The translations under genes and the position numbers were made by a program. Source: Candidatus Nitrosymbiomonas sp. (GTDB taxonomy: Bacteria; Sysuimicrobiota; Sysuimicrobiia; Sysuimicrobiales; Humicultoraceae). From it: a stretch of 6,941 nt of DNA. Shown here in pieces: positions 1-6,666 of the stretch. Under the pieces are notes generated by a model. The model saw only the letters and a program-made list of their open reading frames with translations, was not told the DNA's origin and ran no database searches. The stretch is taken from assembly GCA_020724185.1 (NCBI GenBank), contig DYHL01000020.1, positions 1 to 6,941 of the forward strand, written 5' to 3'. Each line of letters begins with the position of its first letter. Position 1 is the stretch's first letter.

Positions 1-1
1 C

Positions 2-541
2 GTATTCCTGATCGAGGTCGGCTCGGCGCTCGGCGCGCAGATGCTGTCCGGGGTCGAGTGGCGGCCGGCCGGCGCCTTCGAGCTGAGCCGCGCCCGGCAG
101 GCGATGGCCGAGGCCTTGACGCGCATGGGCCTGGGACTCAACACCTACAACCTGCCCGAGCTGCTGTACGACAACCTGGAACACCCCCACTGGGCAGACG
201 TGGCGGAGCGCTGCCTCTCCTGTGCCAACTGCACCATGGTATGCCCCACCTGCTTCTGCTCTGATGTGCAGGAGATAAGCGATCTCGTCGGCGAGACCGC
301 CGGCCGGGTGCGCGTGTGGGACTCCTGCTTCAATCGCGAGTTCTCGTACGTGTTCGGGGGACACCTGCGGCCCAACACCCGCGCCAGGTACCGCCAGTGG
401 CTGACGCACAAGCTGGCGTCGTGGACGGACCAGTTCGGCGTCTCTGGGTGCGTGGGGTGCGGTCGGTGCATCACGTGGTGCCCGGTGGGCATTGACCTCA
501 CCAAGGAACTCGCAGCGATCAGAGGGGAGAGCCAGTCATGA
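2..541 (+). CDS. hydB: Group 3b [NiFe]-hydrogenase beta subunit, iron-sulfur protein (partial, 5' end missing)
   Basis: This is the C-terminal part of the iron-sulfur subunit that carries electrons between the hydrogenase module (delta/alpha) and the flavin subunit (gamma) of a soluble NAD(P)-linked hydrogenase. The frame is open from base 2, so the first in-frame ATG at 41 is internal and the true start lies outside the window. About 179 residues are visible; family members are usually about 330-380 long. Two [4Fe-4S] motifs are clear: CLSCANC...CP at about 212-244, followed by the family-typical CxC pair, and CVGCGRC...CP at 449-481. Between them is the WDSC segment (near 317-328) seen in HydB and in the related anaerobic sulfite reductase subunit A. 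AsrA is the main alternative, but the downstream NiFe subunits in hydBGDA order decide for hydrogenase. Its stop overlaps the next start as ATGA, which suggests coupled translation. Confidence 0.9.
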   Translation, partial: VFLIEVGSALGAQMLSGVEWRPAGAFELSRARQAMAEALTRMGLGLNTYNLPELLYDNLEHPHWADVAERCLSCANCTMVCPTCFCSDVQEISDLVGETAGRVRVWDSCFNREFSYVFGGHLRPNTRARYRQWLTHKLASWTDQFGVSGCVGCGRCITWCPVGIDLTKELAAIRGESQS

Positions 542-1380
542 CACCTGCCACCGGCCATCCCATGGTGCCCCAGCCAGCGGCGATTACCCATGTCCAGTCC
601 GAGACAACGGGCGTCACCACGTACACGCTGGAATTCAGGGACCCGGCTGTGCGCGAGGCGTACCGCTTCCGCCCCGGCCAGTTCAACATGCTCTATCTGC
701 CCGGCATTGGGGAGTCGGCCATCTCCGTCAGTTCGGATCCGGCAGAGCCCGCAGCCCTGCGGCATACGATCCGCATCGCCGGCAACGTCACCCAGGCGAT
801 CTCCCGGATGGAAGCCGGCGGCGTGATCGGCGTGCGCGGTCCTTACGGCAGCTCATGGCCCGTGGACCGGGCCGTCGGCAACGATTTGATAATCGTGGCC
901 GGAGGCATCGGCCTGGCCCCGCTGCGCCCGGCGATCTACCACGTCCTACGGCACAGGGCCGACTACGGCAAGGTCACCGTTCTAAACGGCGCGCGCGTGC
1001 CGGCCGACCTGCTCTACCCGCAGGAGTACGACACCTGGCGCAGCCACGACATCGAGGTTGCGGTCACGGTGGACCGCGCCGACGAGACCTGGAAGGGCCG
1101 CGTGGGCGTGGTGCCAATCCTGTTCTATGCGCTGCGGCCCGATCCCAAGCGCACGACCGTTCTGGCCTGCGGCCCGGAGATCATGATGCACTTCGTTGTC
1201 TACGAGGCGCTGGCGCGCCGCATCCCCAAGGAGCGGATCTTCCTGTCGCTGGAGCGCAACATGAAGTGCGCTGTTGCCTTCTGCGGCCGCTGCCAGTACG
1301 GCCCGACCTTCCTGTGCAAGGACGGGCCGGTCATGAGCTACGACCGCATCGAGCCGTTCTTCACCGTGGAGGAGTTCTGA
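538..1380 (+). CDS. hydG: Group 3b hydrogenase gamma subunit, FAD/NAD(P)-binding reductase
   Basis: This 280-residue cytoplasmic flavoprotein is the NAD(P)(H)-reacting end of the hydrogenase. The FAD-binding barrel contains RPGQF (residues 45-49) and an ISVSS segment (62-66). The nucleotide-binding half has [10 protein letters not shown] (122-131) and CGPEIMM (211-217). A C-terminal [2Fe-2S] site is formed by Cys244, Cys249, Cys252 and Cys260, the arrangement of dihydroorotate dehydrogenase PyrK and of HydG/AsrB-type reductases. Length is normal for the family. The ATG at 538 overlaps the hydB stop and has a strong ribosome site (AGAGGGGAGA, 521-530) at 7-base spacing. The name follows the Pyrococcus sulfhydrogenase operon; it is unrelated to the radical-SAM HydG that matures [FeFe]-hydrogenases. 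NADP(H) preference is expected from group 3b members but is not readable from the sequence. Confidence 0.93.
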   Translation: MTPATGHPMVPQPAAITHVQSETTGVTTYTLEFRDPAVREAYRFRPGQFNMLYLPGIGESAISVSSDPAEPAALRHTIRIAGNVTQAISRMEAGGVIGVRGPYGSSWPVDRAVGNDLIIVAGGIGLAPLRPAIYHVLRHRADYGKVTVLNGARVPADLLYPQEYDTWRSHDIEVAVTVDRADETWKGRVGVVPILFYALRPDPKRTTVLACGPEIMMHFVVYEALARRIPKERIFLSLERNMKCAVAFCGRCQYGPTFLCKDGPVMSYDRIEPFFTVEEF

Positions 1381-2180
1381 TGACCACCCAAGAGAAGCGC
1401 AAGCCCAGCCTGGCAGTGTTCAAGTTCGCCTCGTGCGACGGGTGCCAGCTTTCGCTGCTGGACTGTGAGGACGAGCTGCTCGCCGTGGCCGGCGCGGTGG
1501 AGATCGCCTACTTCGTCGAGGCCCGCCGCCGGGCTCTCACAGGCCCCTACGACGTGACCCTGGTCGAGGGCTCGGTTACGACCGAGGAGGAAGTAGAGCG
1601 CATCAAGGAGGTTCGCCGCCAGTCCGGGCTGCTGGTGACCATCGGAGCGTGCGCCACCGCCGGCGGCATTCAAGCCCTGCGCAACTGGGCGGACGTGGAG
1701 GAGTTCACCCGTGTCGTCTACGCCAACCCGGAGTACATCCACACCCTCGACCGCTCGAGGCCGGTGAGCGATTTCGTGCCGGTGGACTTCGAGCTGCGAG
1801 GCTGTCCCATCAGCAAACAGCAGCTTGTGGACCTCGTTACCTCGCTGCTGATTGGGCGCAAGCCGTCGGTCCCGGAACACGCGGTGTGCAACGAGTGCAA
1901 GCGACGCGGAACGGTCTGCGTGATGGTAGCGCAGGGGACCCCGTGCCTGGGTCCGGCCACGCAGGCCGGATGCGGGGCGATTTGCCCGGCTTACAACCGG
2001 GGATGCTACGGGTGCTTTGGCCCGATGGAGCTGCCCAATCCGGCCGCGCTGGGCGCCCGATTCATGCTGCTGGGACAGACCGCTCGTGATGTCAGCCGCG
2101 CCCTCCGAGGCTTCAGCGGTTACTCGCCGGCCTTCCGGGCAGCCAGTGAGCAGTTTGAAAAGGACGCCATCCCAAGGTAG
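1380..2180 (+). CDS. hydD: Group 3b [NiFe]-hydrogenase delta (small) subunit
   Basis: This 266-residue small subunit carries electrons away from the NiFe site. The proximal cluster ligands are CDGC (Cys19, Cys22), Cys91 in GAC and Cys142 in RGCP, the hallmark of hydrogenase small subunits. The C-terminal third holds eight more cysteines (170, 173, 180, 189, 198, 202, 209, 212), enough for two further [4Fe-4S] clusters, as expected for group 3b. There is no twin-arginine signal, so the enzyme should be cytoplasmic. The start ATG at 1380 shares one base with the gamma stop (TGATG) and has GGAGGAG (1368-1374) five bases upstream. The same reading frame stays open far upstream through the gamma gene, but that part lacks cysteine motifs or family resemblance and is a high-GC shadow, not a fusion. 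Confidence 0.95.
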   Translation: MTTQEKRKPSLAVFKFASCDGCQLSLLDCEDELLAVAGAVEIAYFVEARRRALTGPYDVTLVEGSVTTEEEVERIKEVRRQSGLLVTIGACATAGGIQALRNWADVEEFTRVVYANPEYIHTLDRSRPVSDFVPVDFELRGCPISKQQLVDLVTSLLIGRKPSVPEHAVCNECKRRGTVCVMVAQGTPCLGPATQAGCGAICPAYNRGCYGCFGPMELPNPAALGARFMLLGQTARDVSRALRGFSGYSPAFRAASEQFEKDAIPR

Positions 2181-2182
2181 TC

Positions 2183-2194
2183 GGGGGAGAGAGG
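2183..2194 (+). promoter_or_regulatory. Ribosome binding site of hydA
   Basis: The purine run GGGGGAGAGAGG lies just before ATG 2197, in the 16-base gap after the hydD stop. It selects this ATG over the earlier in-frame ATG at 2017, which lies inside hydD. Confidence 0.75.
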
Positions 2195-2196
2195 CA

Positions 2197-3501
2197 ATGG
2201 CCGAGAGACGCATAAACGTAGACTACCTGGCCCGCGTCGAGGGTGAGGGCGCGCTGCGGGTGAAGATCAAGGACGACCGCGTCACCGACGTACAACTCAA
2301 CATCTTTGAGCCGCCACGATTCTTCGAGGCGTTTCTGCGCGGTCGCACTCCCCAGGAGACCGTGGACATCACCGCCCGGATCTGCGGCATCTGCCCGGTA
2401 GCCTACCAGATGAGCGCCGCCCATGCGCTGGAGAAGGCCCTGGGCGTGACCCCTCCGCCAGGCGTGCGGGCGCTGCGCCGGCTGCTCTACTGCGGCGAGT
2501 ACATCGAGAGCCACGTGCTGCACATCTTCATGCTGCACGCGCCGGATTTCATCGGACACGAGTCGGCCATTAGCATGGCCGGCGATCCGGCCATCCGGCC
2601 GCTGGTCGAGCAGGCGCTGCGCATGAAGAAGATCGGCAACCACCTGGTGACGGTCATCGGCGGGCGCGAGATCCACCCGGTCTCGGCGTGCGTGGGCGGC
2701 TTCTACCGCGCACCGCGCCGGTCGGAGCTGACCGCCCTGGTTCCGGATCTCGAGTGGGCCCTTGAACGCGCGGTGGAGGCCGTGCGATGGGCGGCAACGC
2801 TGGACTACCCCGACTTCACCGCCGATTACGAGTTCGTCTCCCTGTCGCATCCGGACGAGTACCCCTACAACGAGGGGCGCGTCGTGTCTTCCAGAGGGCT
2901 CGACATTCCGATCGAGGAGTACGAGCGGCACTTCCTGGAGGAGCACGTTGAGCACTCCAACGCGCTTCACTCGCGGCGCGTGGGCAGCCAGACAAGCTAC
3001 ATGGTGGGACCGCTGGCCAGGGTGAACCTGAACTTCGACCGGCTCTCGCCGAGGGCGAAGGCGGCGGCGGGTGACATCGCGCTGACCCTGCCCGTGCGCA
3101 ACCCGTTCATGAGCCTGCTCGCGCGCGGGTTGGAGCTGGTGCACGCCTATGAGGAAGCGCTCCAGTTGATAGCCTCCTATGTGGAACCCGTTCCGTCCAG
3201 ATCGCCCATCCCCACGCCTCCGCAGGCCGGGGAAGGAGCCCACGCCACCGAGGCGCCACGCGGTCTGCTGTACCACCGGTACGCTGTGGACGCCCAGGGT
3301 TTGATCGCCGCTGCCAGGATTGTCCCGCCCACCTCGCAGAACCTCAAGCGGATGGAGGATGACCTATGGCAGTACGTGCCAGGCGTGCTGGGGCTGCCGA
3401 TCGAGGAGGCCACGCTGCGCTGCGAGCAGCTTGTGCGCAGCTACGACCCGTGCATTTCGTGCGCCACGCACTTCCTCAAGCTCGACCTTGAGCGGGAGTG
3501 A
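2197..3501 (+). CDS. hydA: Group 3b [NiFe]-hydrogenase alpha (large) subunit, NiFe catalytic site
   Basis: This 434-residue subunit holds the NiFe(CN)2CO centre where H2 is split or formed. The N-terminal metal motif is RICGICP (residues 61-67; Cys63, Cys66). The C-terminal one is DPCISCATH (417-425; Cys419, Cys422, His425). All four nickel-binding cysteines are therefore present. The ATEAPRG segment (350-356) before the LLYHRY stretch is typical of group 3 large subunits. Nine residues follow His425; in this family maturation cuts just after that His, so this tail is the likely pro-peptide. ATG 2197 gives a normal N-terminus with RVEGEG at 13-18. The name follows Pyrococcus and is unrelated to [FeFe]-hydrogenase HydA. 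No hyp maturation genes are in the window. A strong inverted repeat lies inside the coding sequence at 3206-3236. Confidence 0.96.
   Translation: MAERRINVDYLARVEGEGALRVKIKDDRVTDVQLNIFEPPRFFEAFLRGRTPQETVDITARICGICPVAYQMSAAHALEKALGVTPPPGVRALRRLLYCGEYIESHVLHIFMLHAPDFIGHESAISMAGDPAIRPLVEQALRMKKIGNHLVTVIGGREIHPVSACVGGFYRAPRRSELTALVPDLEWALERAVEAVRWAATLDYPDFTADYEFVSLSHPDEYPYNEGRVVSSRGLDIPIEEYERHFLEEHVEHSNALHSRRVGSQTSYMVGPLARVNLNFDRLSPRAKAAAGDIALTLPVRNPFMSLLARGLELVHAYEEALQLIASYVEPVPSRSPIPTPPQAGEGAHATEAPRGLLYHRYAVDAQGLIAAARIVPPTSQNLKRMEDDLWQYVPGVLGLPIEEATLRCEQLVRSYDPCISCATHFLKLDLERE
3206..3236 (+). repeat. Near-perfect inverted repeat inside hydA
   Basis: The arms CCATCCCC (3206-3213) and GGGGAAGG (3229-3236) pair at 7 of 8 positions. 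GCCT (3216-3219) and AGGC (3224-3227) pair fully around a CCGC loop, with a small 2/1 bulge between the two stems. The repeat encodes part of a proline-rich linker (about residues 337-347) that ends in the family-typical AGEG. It could fold into a stable RNA hairpin, or be a copy of a genome-dispersed palindrome, or be chance in GC-rich DNA. Confidence 0.5.
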
Positions 3502-3997
3502 GGAGAGCCCACCAGGGGCCGGCCCGCCCGCCACGCTGATCATCGGCATCGGCAACGCATCGCGGGGCGACGACGCGGCCGGGCTGATTGCCGCCCGCCG
3601 GATTCGGGAGGCGCTTCTTGCCTGCCCGGACTTTCCGGATCCAGGGCGGGTTGCCGTGATCGAGCAGAATGGCGAGGGCACGGCCCTTGTGGCGCTCTGG
3701 GAGGGTGCACGGACCGTGATCCTGATTGACGCGGTCCAGTCCGGCGCGGCTCCGGGCAGCATCCACCGCCTCGATGCCCGCAGCCAGCCGTTCCCGGCCG
3801 GGTTCCGCGGCTGCTCAACCCACGCGTTTGGGGTGGCTGAGGCGATCGAGCTGGCCAGGGCGCTGGACCGGCTGCCGCCGCGGCTGGTCGTCTACGGGAT
3901 CGAAGGCCGGTCGTTCGCGGCAGGGGCCGCACCCTCGGGGGCGGTCGAGGCCGCGGCATGGGCGGTAGTGGAGCGCGTGCTAGACGACGCGAGGTAG
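3488..3997 (+). CDS. Hydrogenase maturation endopeptidase (peptidase family A31, HycI/HyaD-like)
   Basis: This nickel-dependent protease removes the C-terminal peptide of the hydrogenase large subunit after NiFe assembly. Its position right behind hydA names its substrate. The family signature is plain: IIGIGN followed by RGDD (Asp28/Asp29 counted from the chosen start), IDA with Asp81, and STHAFG with His112. These match the two acidic residues and the histidine that bind nickel in HycI and HybD. From TTG 3488 the protein is 169 residues, a normal length, and overlaps the end of hydA by 14 bases. The start is uncertain. No ATG or GTG lies close before the conserved IIGIGN, the nearest in-frame ATGs (3320, 3359) are deep inside hydA, and a non-standard CTG at 3536 is the other option. 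The N-terminal stretch to residue about 16 looks non-conserved. Confidence 0.88.
   Translation: MSGSEESPPGAGPPATLIIGIGNASRGDDAAGLIAARRIREALLACPDFPDPGRVAVIEQNGEGTALVALWEGARTVILIDAVQSGAAPGSIHRLDARSQPFPAGFRGCSTHAFGVAEAIELARALDRLPPRLVVYGIEGRSFAAGAAPSGAVEAAAWAVVERVLDDAR
3494..3507 (+). promoter_or_regulatory. Shine-Dalgarno-like purine run at the hydA/protease junction
   Basis: GGGAGTGAGGAGAG spans the hydA stop codon. It looks like a strong ribosome site, yet no ATG, GTG or TTG in the protease frame follows at normal spacing; CTG 3536 is 28 bases away. It may serve a non-standard start, help termination-reinitiation, or be incidental. Confidence 0.4.
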
Positions 3998-4051
3998 CGC
4001 AGGAATACTGTTACCGTCCGATGGCCTGCTCTGCCCGGGAGGGCTATTCTG
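3998..4051. other. Intergenic spacer between the hydrogenase block and acuA
   Basis: This 54-base spacer is the longest non-coding gap in the window. I see no convincing -35/-10 pair and no terminator (no GC-rich hairpin with a T run). A short AT-richer patch, GAATACTGTTA (4002-4012), is the only candidate for promoter-like sequence and has no matching -35. The acu and vor genes may be read through from the hydrogenase operon, but this is not decided. Confidence 0.5.
4037..4043 (+). promoter_or_regulatory. Ribosome binding site of acuA
   Basis: GGGAGGG stands 8 bases before GTG 4052. It favours this GTG over the in-frame GTG 4058 and ATG 4070. Confidence 0.65.
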
Positions 4052-4690
4052 GTGCCGGTGAGAACACCCATGGCCCCGGCCGCGGAACAGGCACGGGTAT
4101 TCCCCGAAATTCTCGCGCTCGATTGCGGCGCAGCCCTGGCAGAGTGCGAGATCGCTCCAGGCCTAGGCGCCTTCTCCGCATACAGCCCCCGGCGCGCCCA
4201 GATCGTTCGCGAGACGCTTGGCAGGGCGCTCCGGGTTCCGGGCGGGGAGGTGTTCGTCGCCATCCTCGGCGACACCATCGTCGGCTACCTGCTGCTAGTG
4301 CCGGCCGGCATTGACCAGCCCTGGGGCCGGTTGGGGGACGCAAGCGTGCAGGAGATCGGCATCGAGGTAGCGCGCGGGCACAGGGGGCAGGGGATCGCTC
4401 AGTCGCTACTCCGCCGCGCCTTCGCCCGGATGGAGGTCGAGTCGCGGATATGCGTGGCCACCGGCTATGTGTGGTGCTGGGACATCGAGGACACCGTCGT
4501 CGAGGCCGGGATCTACGCCCACCGGCTGCTTGCCCTCTTTGAGCGGTTTGGGTTCCTCCGCGAGTGGACCAACGAGCCCAATGTGGCCCTGGAGCCGCTG
4601 AACTTCCTGGCGGTGCGCATCGGGCGTGACGTGCCCGCGGCGCTCGTTCGGCGCTTTCGCCTGGCACAACGGGGCGAACAGGTCGCCTGA
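4052..4690 (+). CDS. acuA: AcuA-like GNAT protein/acyl-CoA-synthetase acetyltransferase
   Basis: This is a 212-residue GNAT-fold acetyltransferase. In Bacillus subtilis, AcuA acetylates a lysine of acetyl-CoA synthetase (AcsA) and switches it off. The call rests on recognised resemblance to Bacillus AcuA, nearly the same length (about 210): GDTIVGY (73-79), an IEVARGHRGQGIA block (104-116) holding the acetyl-CoA pyrophosphate loop R-x-x-G-x-A, an aromatic YVWCWD segment (139-144), and LAVRIGRDVP near the end (186-195). The following acuB-like gene, 10 bases downstream, strengthens the call. The start is GTG with a good ribosome site. No acetyl-CoA synthetase or AcuC deacetylase lies in the window, so the substrate here is inferred; it could be an acetyl- or another acyl-CoA synthetase elsewhere. 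If not AcuA, it is still a GNAT enzyme. Confidence 0.82.
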   Translation: MPVRTPMAPAAEQARVFPEILALDCGAALAECEIAPGLGAFSAYSPRRAQIVRETLGRALRVPGGEVFVAILGDTIVGYLLLVPAGIDQPWGRLGDASVQEIGIEVARGHRGQGIAQSLLRRAFARMEVESRICVATGYVWCWDIEDTVVEAGIYAHRLLALFERFGFLREWTNEPNVALEPLNFLAVRIGRDVPAALVRRFRLAQRGEQVA

Positions 4691-4700
4691 GGGAGCGACG

Positions 4701-5348
4701 ATGCGCGTTCGCACCCGCATGTCGGCGCCGGCGCTGGTGACTAGGCCGGAGGCCCCTGCCTGGGAGGCGCTGGGGCTGATGCGACGGCACCACATTCGGC
4801 GCCTGCCGGTCGTTGACGGCGAGGCCGTGGTGGGGATCATCACCTGGACCGACGTGGTCCGCGTGCACACTCCGGCGGTTGAAGGCCCGCGGCGTACTCC
4901 CAGCCTGTCGGTGGGGGTGCTCGTCAAACACCTGATGGCTACCGCGCCCGTCACGGTTGATCCGGACGCCACACTTGAGCAGGCGGCGGCCCTTATGCGC
5001 CGGCACAAGATCGGGGGGCTGCCGGTGGTCGAGGACGGCCGGCTGGTCGGCGTAATCACCGAGAGCGACCTGTTCGAGACCTTCACGGAGATGCTGGGAG
5101 CCGGTCCGCACGAGGCCAAGCTCCACGTTGCCGTGGGCAGCGTCGCCATTGAACTGCCGCGCATCGTTTCCGGCCTGACCAGGGCCGGGATCCCCATCGT
5201 AGCGGTGCACACACTGCGCGCCTCAGGCGCGGAGGTCGTCGGACTCGTTGTGCACGAGAACGACGTGGAGCGTGCCCAGGAGGTGTTGCACCGCCTTGCC
5301 CTCGAAGCAGATGTCATGGAAGCGCAGGAGAGGGGGGACCGCGCGTGA
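4701..5348 (+). CDS. acuB: AcuB-like CBS-CBS-ACT regulatory protein
   Basis: This 215-residue soluble protein has two CBS domains and a C-terminal ACT-like domain. The CBS repeats are visible as RRHHIRRLPVVDG...VGIITWTD (28-51) and RRHKIGGLPVVEDG...VGVITESD (100-123). The ACT-like part runs from about 139 to 200. Paired CBS domains usually bind adenine nucleotides, and ACT domains usually bind amino acids. Domain order and length match Bacillus AcuB (about 214), whose biochemical role is still unclear. ATG 4701 has GGGAG (4691-4695) just upstream, 10 bases after the acuA stop. The last codons overlap the next gene (GTGA), so it is probably translated together with the oxidoreductase subunits. 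A generic CBS-ACT protein is the alternative, but the acuA neighbour favours AcuB. Confidence 0.85.
   Translation: MRVRTRMSAPALVTRPEAPAWEALGLMRRHHIRRLPVVDGEAVVGIITWTDVVRVHTPAVEGPRRTPSLSVGVLVKHLMATAPVTVDPDATLEQAAALMRRHKIGGLPVVEDGRLVGVITESDLFETFTEMLGAGPHEAKLHVAVGSVAIELPRIVSGLTRAGIPIVAVHTLRASGAEVVGLVVHENDVERAQEVLHRLALEADVMEAQERGDRA
5326..5337 (+). promoter_or_regulatory. Ribosome binding site of the ferredoxin subunit gene
   Basis: AGGAGAGGGGGG lies inside the end of acuB, 7 bases before GTG 5345. It supports the GTG start of the next gene. Confidence 0.75.
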
Positions 5349-5617
5349 CGGCTGAGGTCGTCTCGCCTGAGGTTATCTCGCCGCAGCGGGTGCTTATCGC
5401 TGCCGAGCGGTGCAAGGGCTGCAGCCTCTGCGTGGCCGTCTGCCCGCCTGAGATTATGGAGTTGGGCTCGCTCAACCGCCTGGGGTATGCCGTCGTGCGC
5501 GTGACCGACCAGGCACGGTGCACTTCCTGCACGGCGTGCGCGCTGGTCTGCCCCGAGGTGGCGATCACCGTGCTGCGCCCTCGGAAAGCCCGCCAGAAGC
5601 GGGAGAACAATCCATGA
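5345..5617 (+). CDS. korD: 2-oxoacid:ferredoxin oxidoreductase delta (ferredoxin) subunit
   Basis: This 90-residue protein has two [4Fe-4S] clusters, shown by [12 protein letters not shown] (Cys23, 26, 29, 33) and [12 protein letters not shown] (Cys59, 62, 65, 69). It would take electrons from the TPP/oxidoreductase core and pass them to free ferredoxin. The following alpha and beta subunit genes assign it to the VOR-type enzyme rather than to an independent ferredoxin. The start is GTG, overlapping the acuB stop by four bases with a strong ribosome site. The N-terminus contains an in-frame 15-base tandem duplication ([10 protein letters not shown], residues 4-13) before the conserved domain. 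Its stop overlaps the next ATG as ATGA. Confidence 0.9.
   Translation: MTAEVVSPEVISPQRVLIAAERCKGCSLCVAVCPPEIMELGSLNRLGYAVVRVTDQARCTSCTACALVCPEVAITVLRPRKARQKRENNP
5353..5382 (+). repeat. Tandem 15-base direct repeat in the ferredoxin gene
   Basis: TGAGGTCGTCTCGCC (5353-5367) is followed directly by TGAGGTTATCTCGCC (5368-5382), identical at 13 of 15 positions. It encodes two five-residue units, EVVSP and EVISP, in a non-conserved N-terminal extension. Confidence 0.7.
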
Positions 5618-6666
5618 CGCGCACCCTAATGAAGGGAAACGAGGCGCTCGCGGAAGCGGCCATTCGCGCCGGTTGCCGGGCGTACTTCGGGTACCCGATC
5701 ACGCCGCAGAACGAGGTGCCGGAGTACATGGCCCGCCACATGCCGCGGGCAGGTGGCGTTTTTGTCCAGGCCGAGAGCGAGATCGCGGCCATCAACATGG
5801 TCCACGGCGCTGCGGGTGCCGGCGTCCGTGCCATGGCCACCACCAGCAGCCCTGGCTTCAGCCTGATGACGGAAGGCCTGTCCTACATGATTGGCTCCCG
5901 TCTGCCGTGCGTCGTGGTCAACGTGATGCGCGGCGGTCCTGGGCTCGGCAACATCGCGCCCGCGCAGGGGGACTACTTTCAGGTTACCCGCGGGCTGGGG
6001 CACGGCGACACCCACGGCATAGTGCTGGCGCCGTCCACGGTACAGGAGATCGTTGACCTCGTGGCCGTCGCGTTCGATCTGGCCGAGCGCTACCGGCTGC
6101 CCGTGGTGATCGCCGCGGACGGCATCCTCGGGCAGATGATGGAGCCGGTGACGCTGCCCGAACCCATCGCGCCTCCGCCTCCTCCTGACTGGGCGACGAC
6201 CGGCGCGAAGGGAAGCCGTCGCGTGATCTCGTCCATCTACCTGGCCCCGGAAGAACTTGAGCAGCACGTCCTCTCCCTGATGAGGACCTACCAGGAGATC
6301 CGCGAGCGCGAGCAGCGATGGGAGGCCTACCGCGCCGACGATGCAGAGGTGCTTGTCGTGGCCTATGGCACGGCGGCCCGCGTTGCCCGCTCGGCCGTGG
6401 ACCGCGTGCGTGCGCAGGGGCTTGCGGCCGGTTTGATCAGGCCAATCACCCTCTGGCCGTTCCCAACTTCCGCGTTCGAGAGATCGCCGCGCCGGTGGCT
6501 GGCCGTTGAGCTCAGCGCGGGGCAGATGGTGGAGGACGTTCGCCTTGCCGTCTCGGGCAGGGCGCCTGTCGGGTTGTACGGCCGCGTCGGCGGGGTGGTG
6601 CCTTCTCCGGCGGAGGTTGTAGAGGCGATTCGGTCGGTCGTGGCCGGGGAGGTGGTCAGGGCATGA
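5614..6666 (+). CDS. vorB: 2-oxoacid:ferredoxin oxidoreductase alpha subunit (VorB-type, 3-methyl-2-oxobutanoate)
   Basis: This 350-residue alpha subunit belongs to a ferredoxin-dependent oxidoreductase that decarboxylates 2-oxoacids to acyl-CoA. Its start is typical of Vor[17 protein letters not shown] (6-21), then [10 protein letters not shown] (25-34), [10 protein letters not shown] (52-61; a glutamate here usually activates TPP), a TTSSPG loop (76-81) and VMRGGPGLG (104-112). The C-terminal domain has [10 protein letters not shown] (248-257) and ends with [10 protein letters not shown] (323-332), as in the family. A proline run (187-191) marks the linker between the domains. Length is normal. 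The resemblance is closest to branched-chain (VOR) enzymes; 2-oxoglutarate (KOR) specificity is the main alternative. ATG 5614 overlaps the previous stop and has GGGAGA (5601-5606) at 7-base spacing. The enzyme is soluble and oxygen-sensitive in known cases. Confidence 0.92.
   Translation: MTRTLMKGNEALAEAAIRAGCRAYFGYPITPQNEVPEYMARHMPRAGGVFVQAESEIAAINMVHGAAGAGVRAMATTSSPGFSLMTEGLSYMIGSRLPCVVVNVMRGGPGLGNIAPAQGDYFQVTRGLGHGDTHGIVLAPSTVQEIVDLVAVAFDLAERYRLPVVIAADGILGQMMEPVTLPEPIAPPPPPDWATTGAKGSRRVISSIYLAPEELEQHVLSLMRTYQEIREREQRWEAYRADDAEVLVVAYGTAARVARSAVDRVRAQGLAAGLIRPITLWPFPTSAFERSPRRWLAVELSAGQMVEDVRLAVSGRAPVGLYGRVGGVVPSPAEVVEAIRSVVAGEVVRA
6646..6655 (+). promoter_or_regulatory. Ribosome binding site of the VOR beta subunit gene
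   Basis: GGGGAGGTGG stands 7 bases before ATG 6663, inside the end of vorB. It favours this start over the in-frame ATG 6675. Confidence 0.7.

Noticed and set aside
2..541. Anaerobic sulfite reductase subunit A instead of hydrogenase beta
   Set aside because: The domain is shared, but the neighbouring small and large NiFe subunits and the hydBGDA order fit hydrogenase. No siroheme sulfite reductase gene (AsrC) follows.
492..1379. Long open frame upstream of and continuous with hydD, suggesting a roughly 560-residue fusion protein
   Set aside because: This part overlaps hydG in another frame, is rich in Arg, Pro and Gly as expected of a GC-rich shadow, and has no family motif. hydD has its own ATG and ribosome site at 1380.
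2113..3276. Antisense open frame of 387 codons opposite hydA
   Set aside because: It lies wholly opposite a well-supported gene, has shadow-like composition and no recognisable motif. Long antisense frames are common in GC-rich coding DNA.
3998..4051. Promoter or terminator in the spacer before acuA
   Set aside because: No -35/-10 pair at usual spacing and no hairpin followed by T residues could be found; only a short AT-richer patch is present.
4044..5210. Antisense open frame of 388 codons opposite acuA and acuB
   Set aside because: It is Arg/Pro/His-rich low-complexity translation with no motif, and it spans two well-supported + strand genes.
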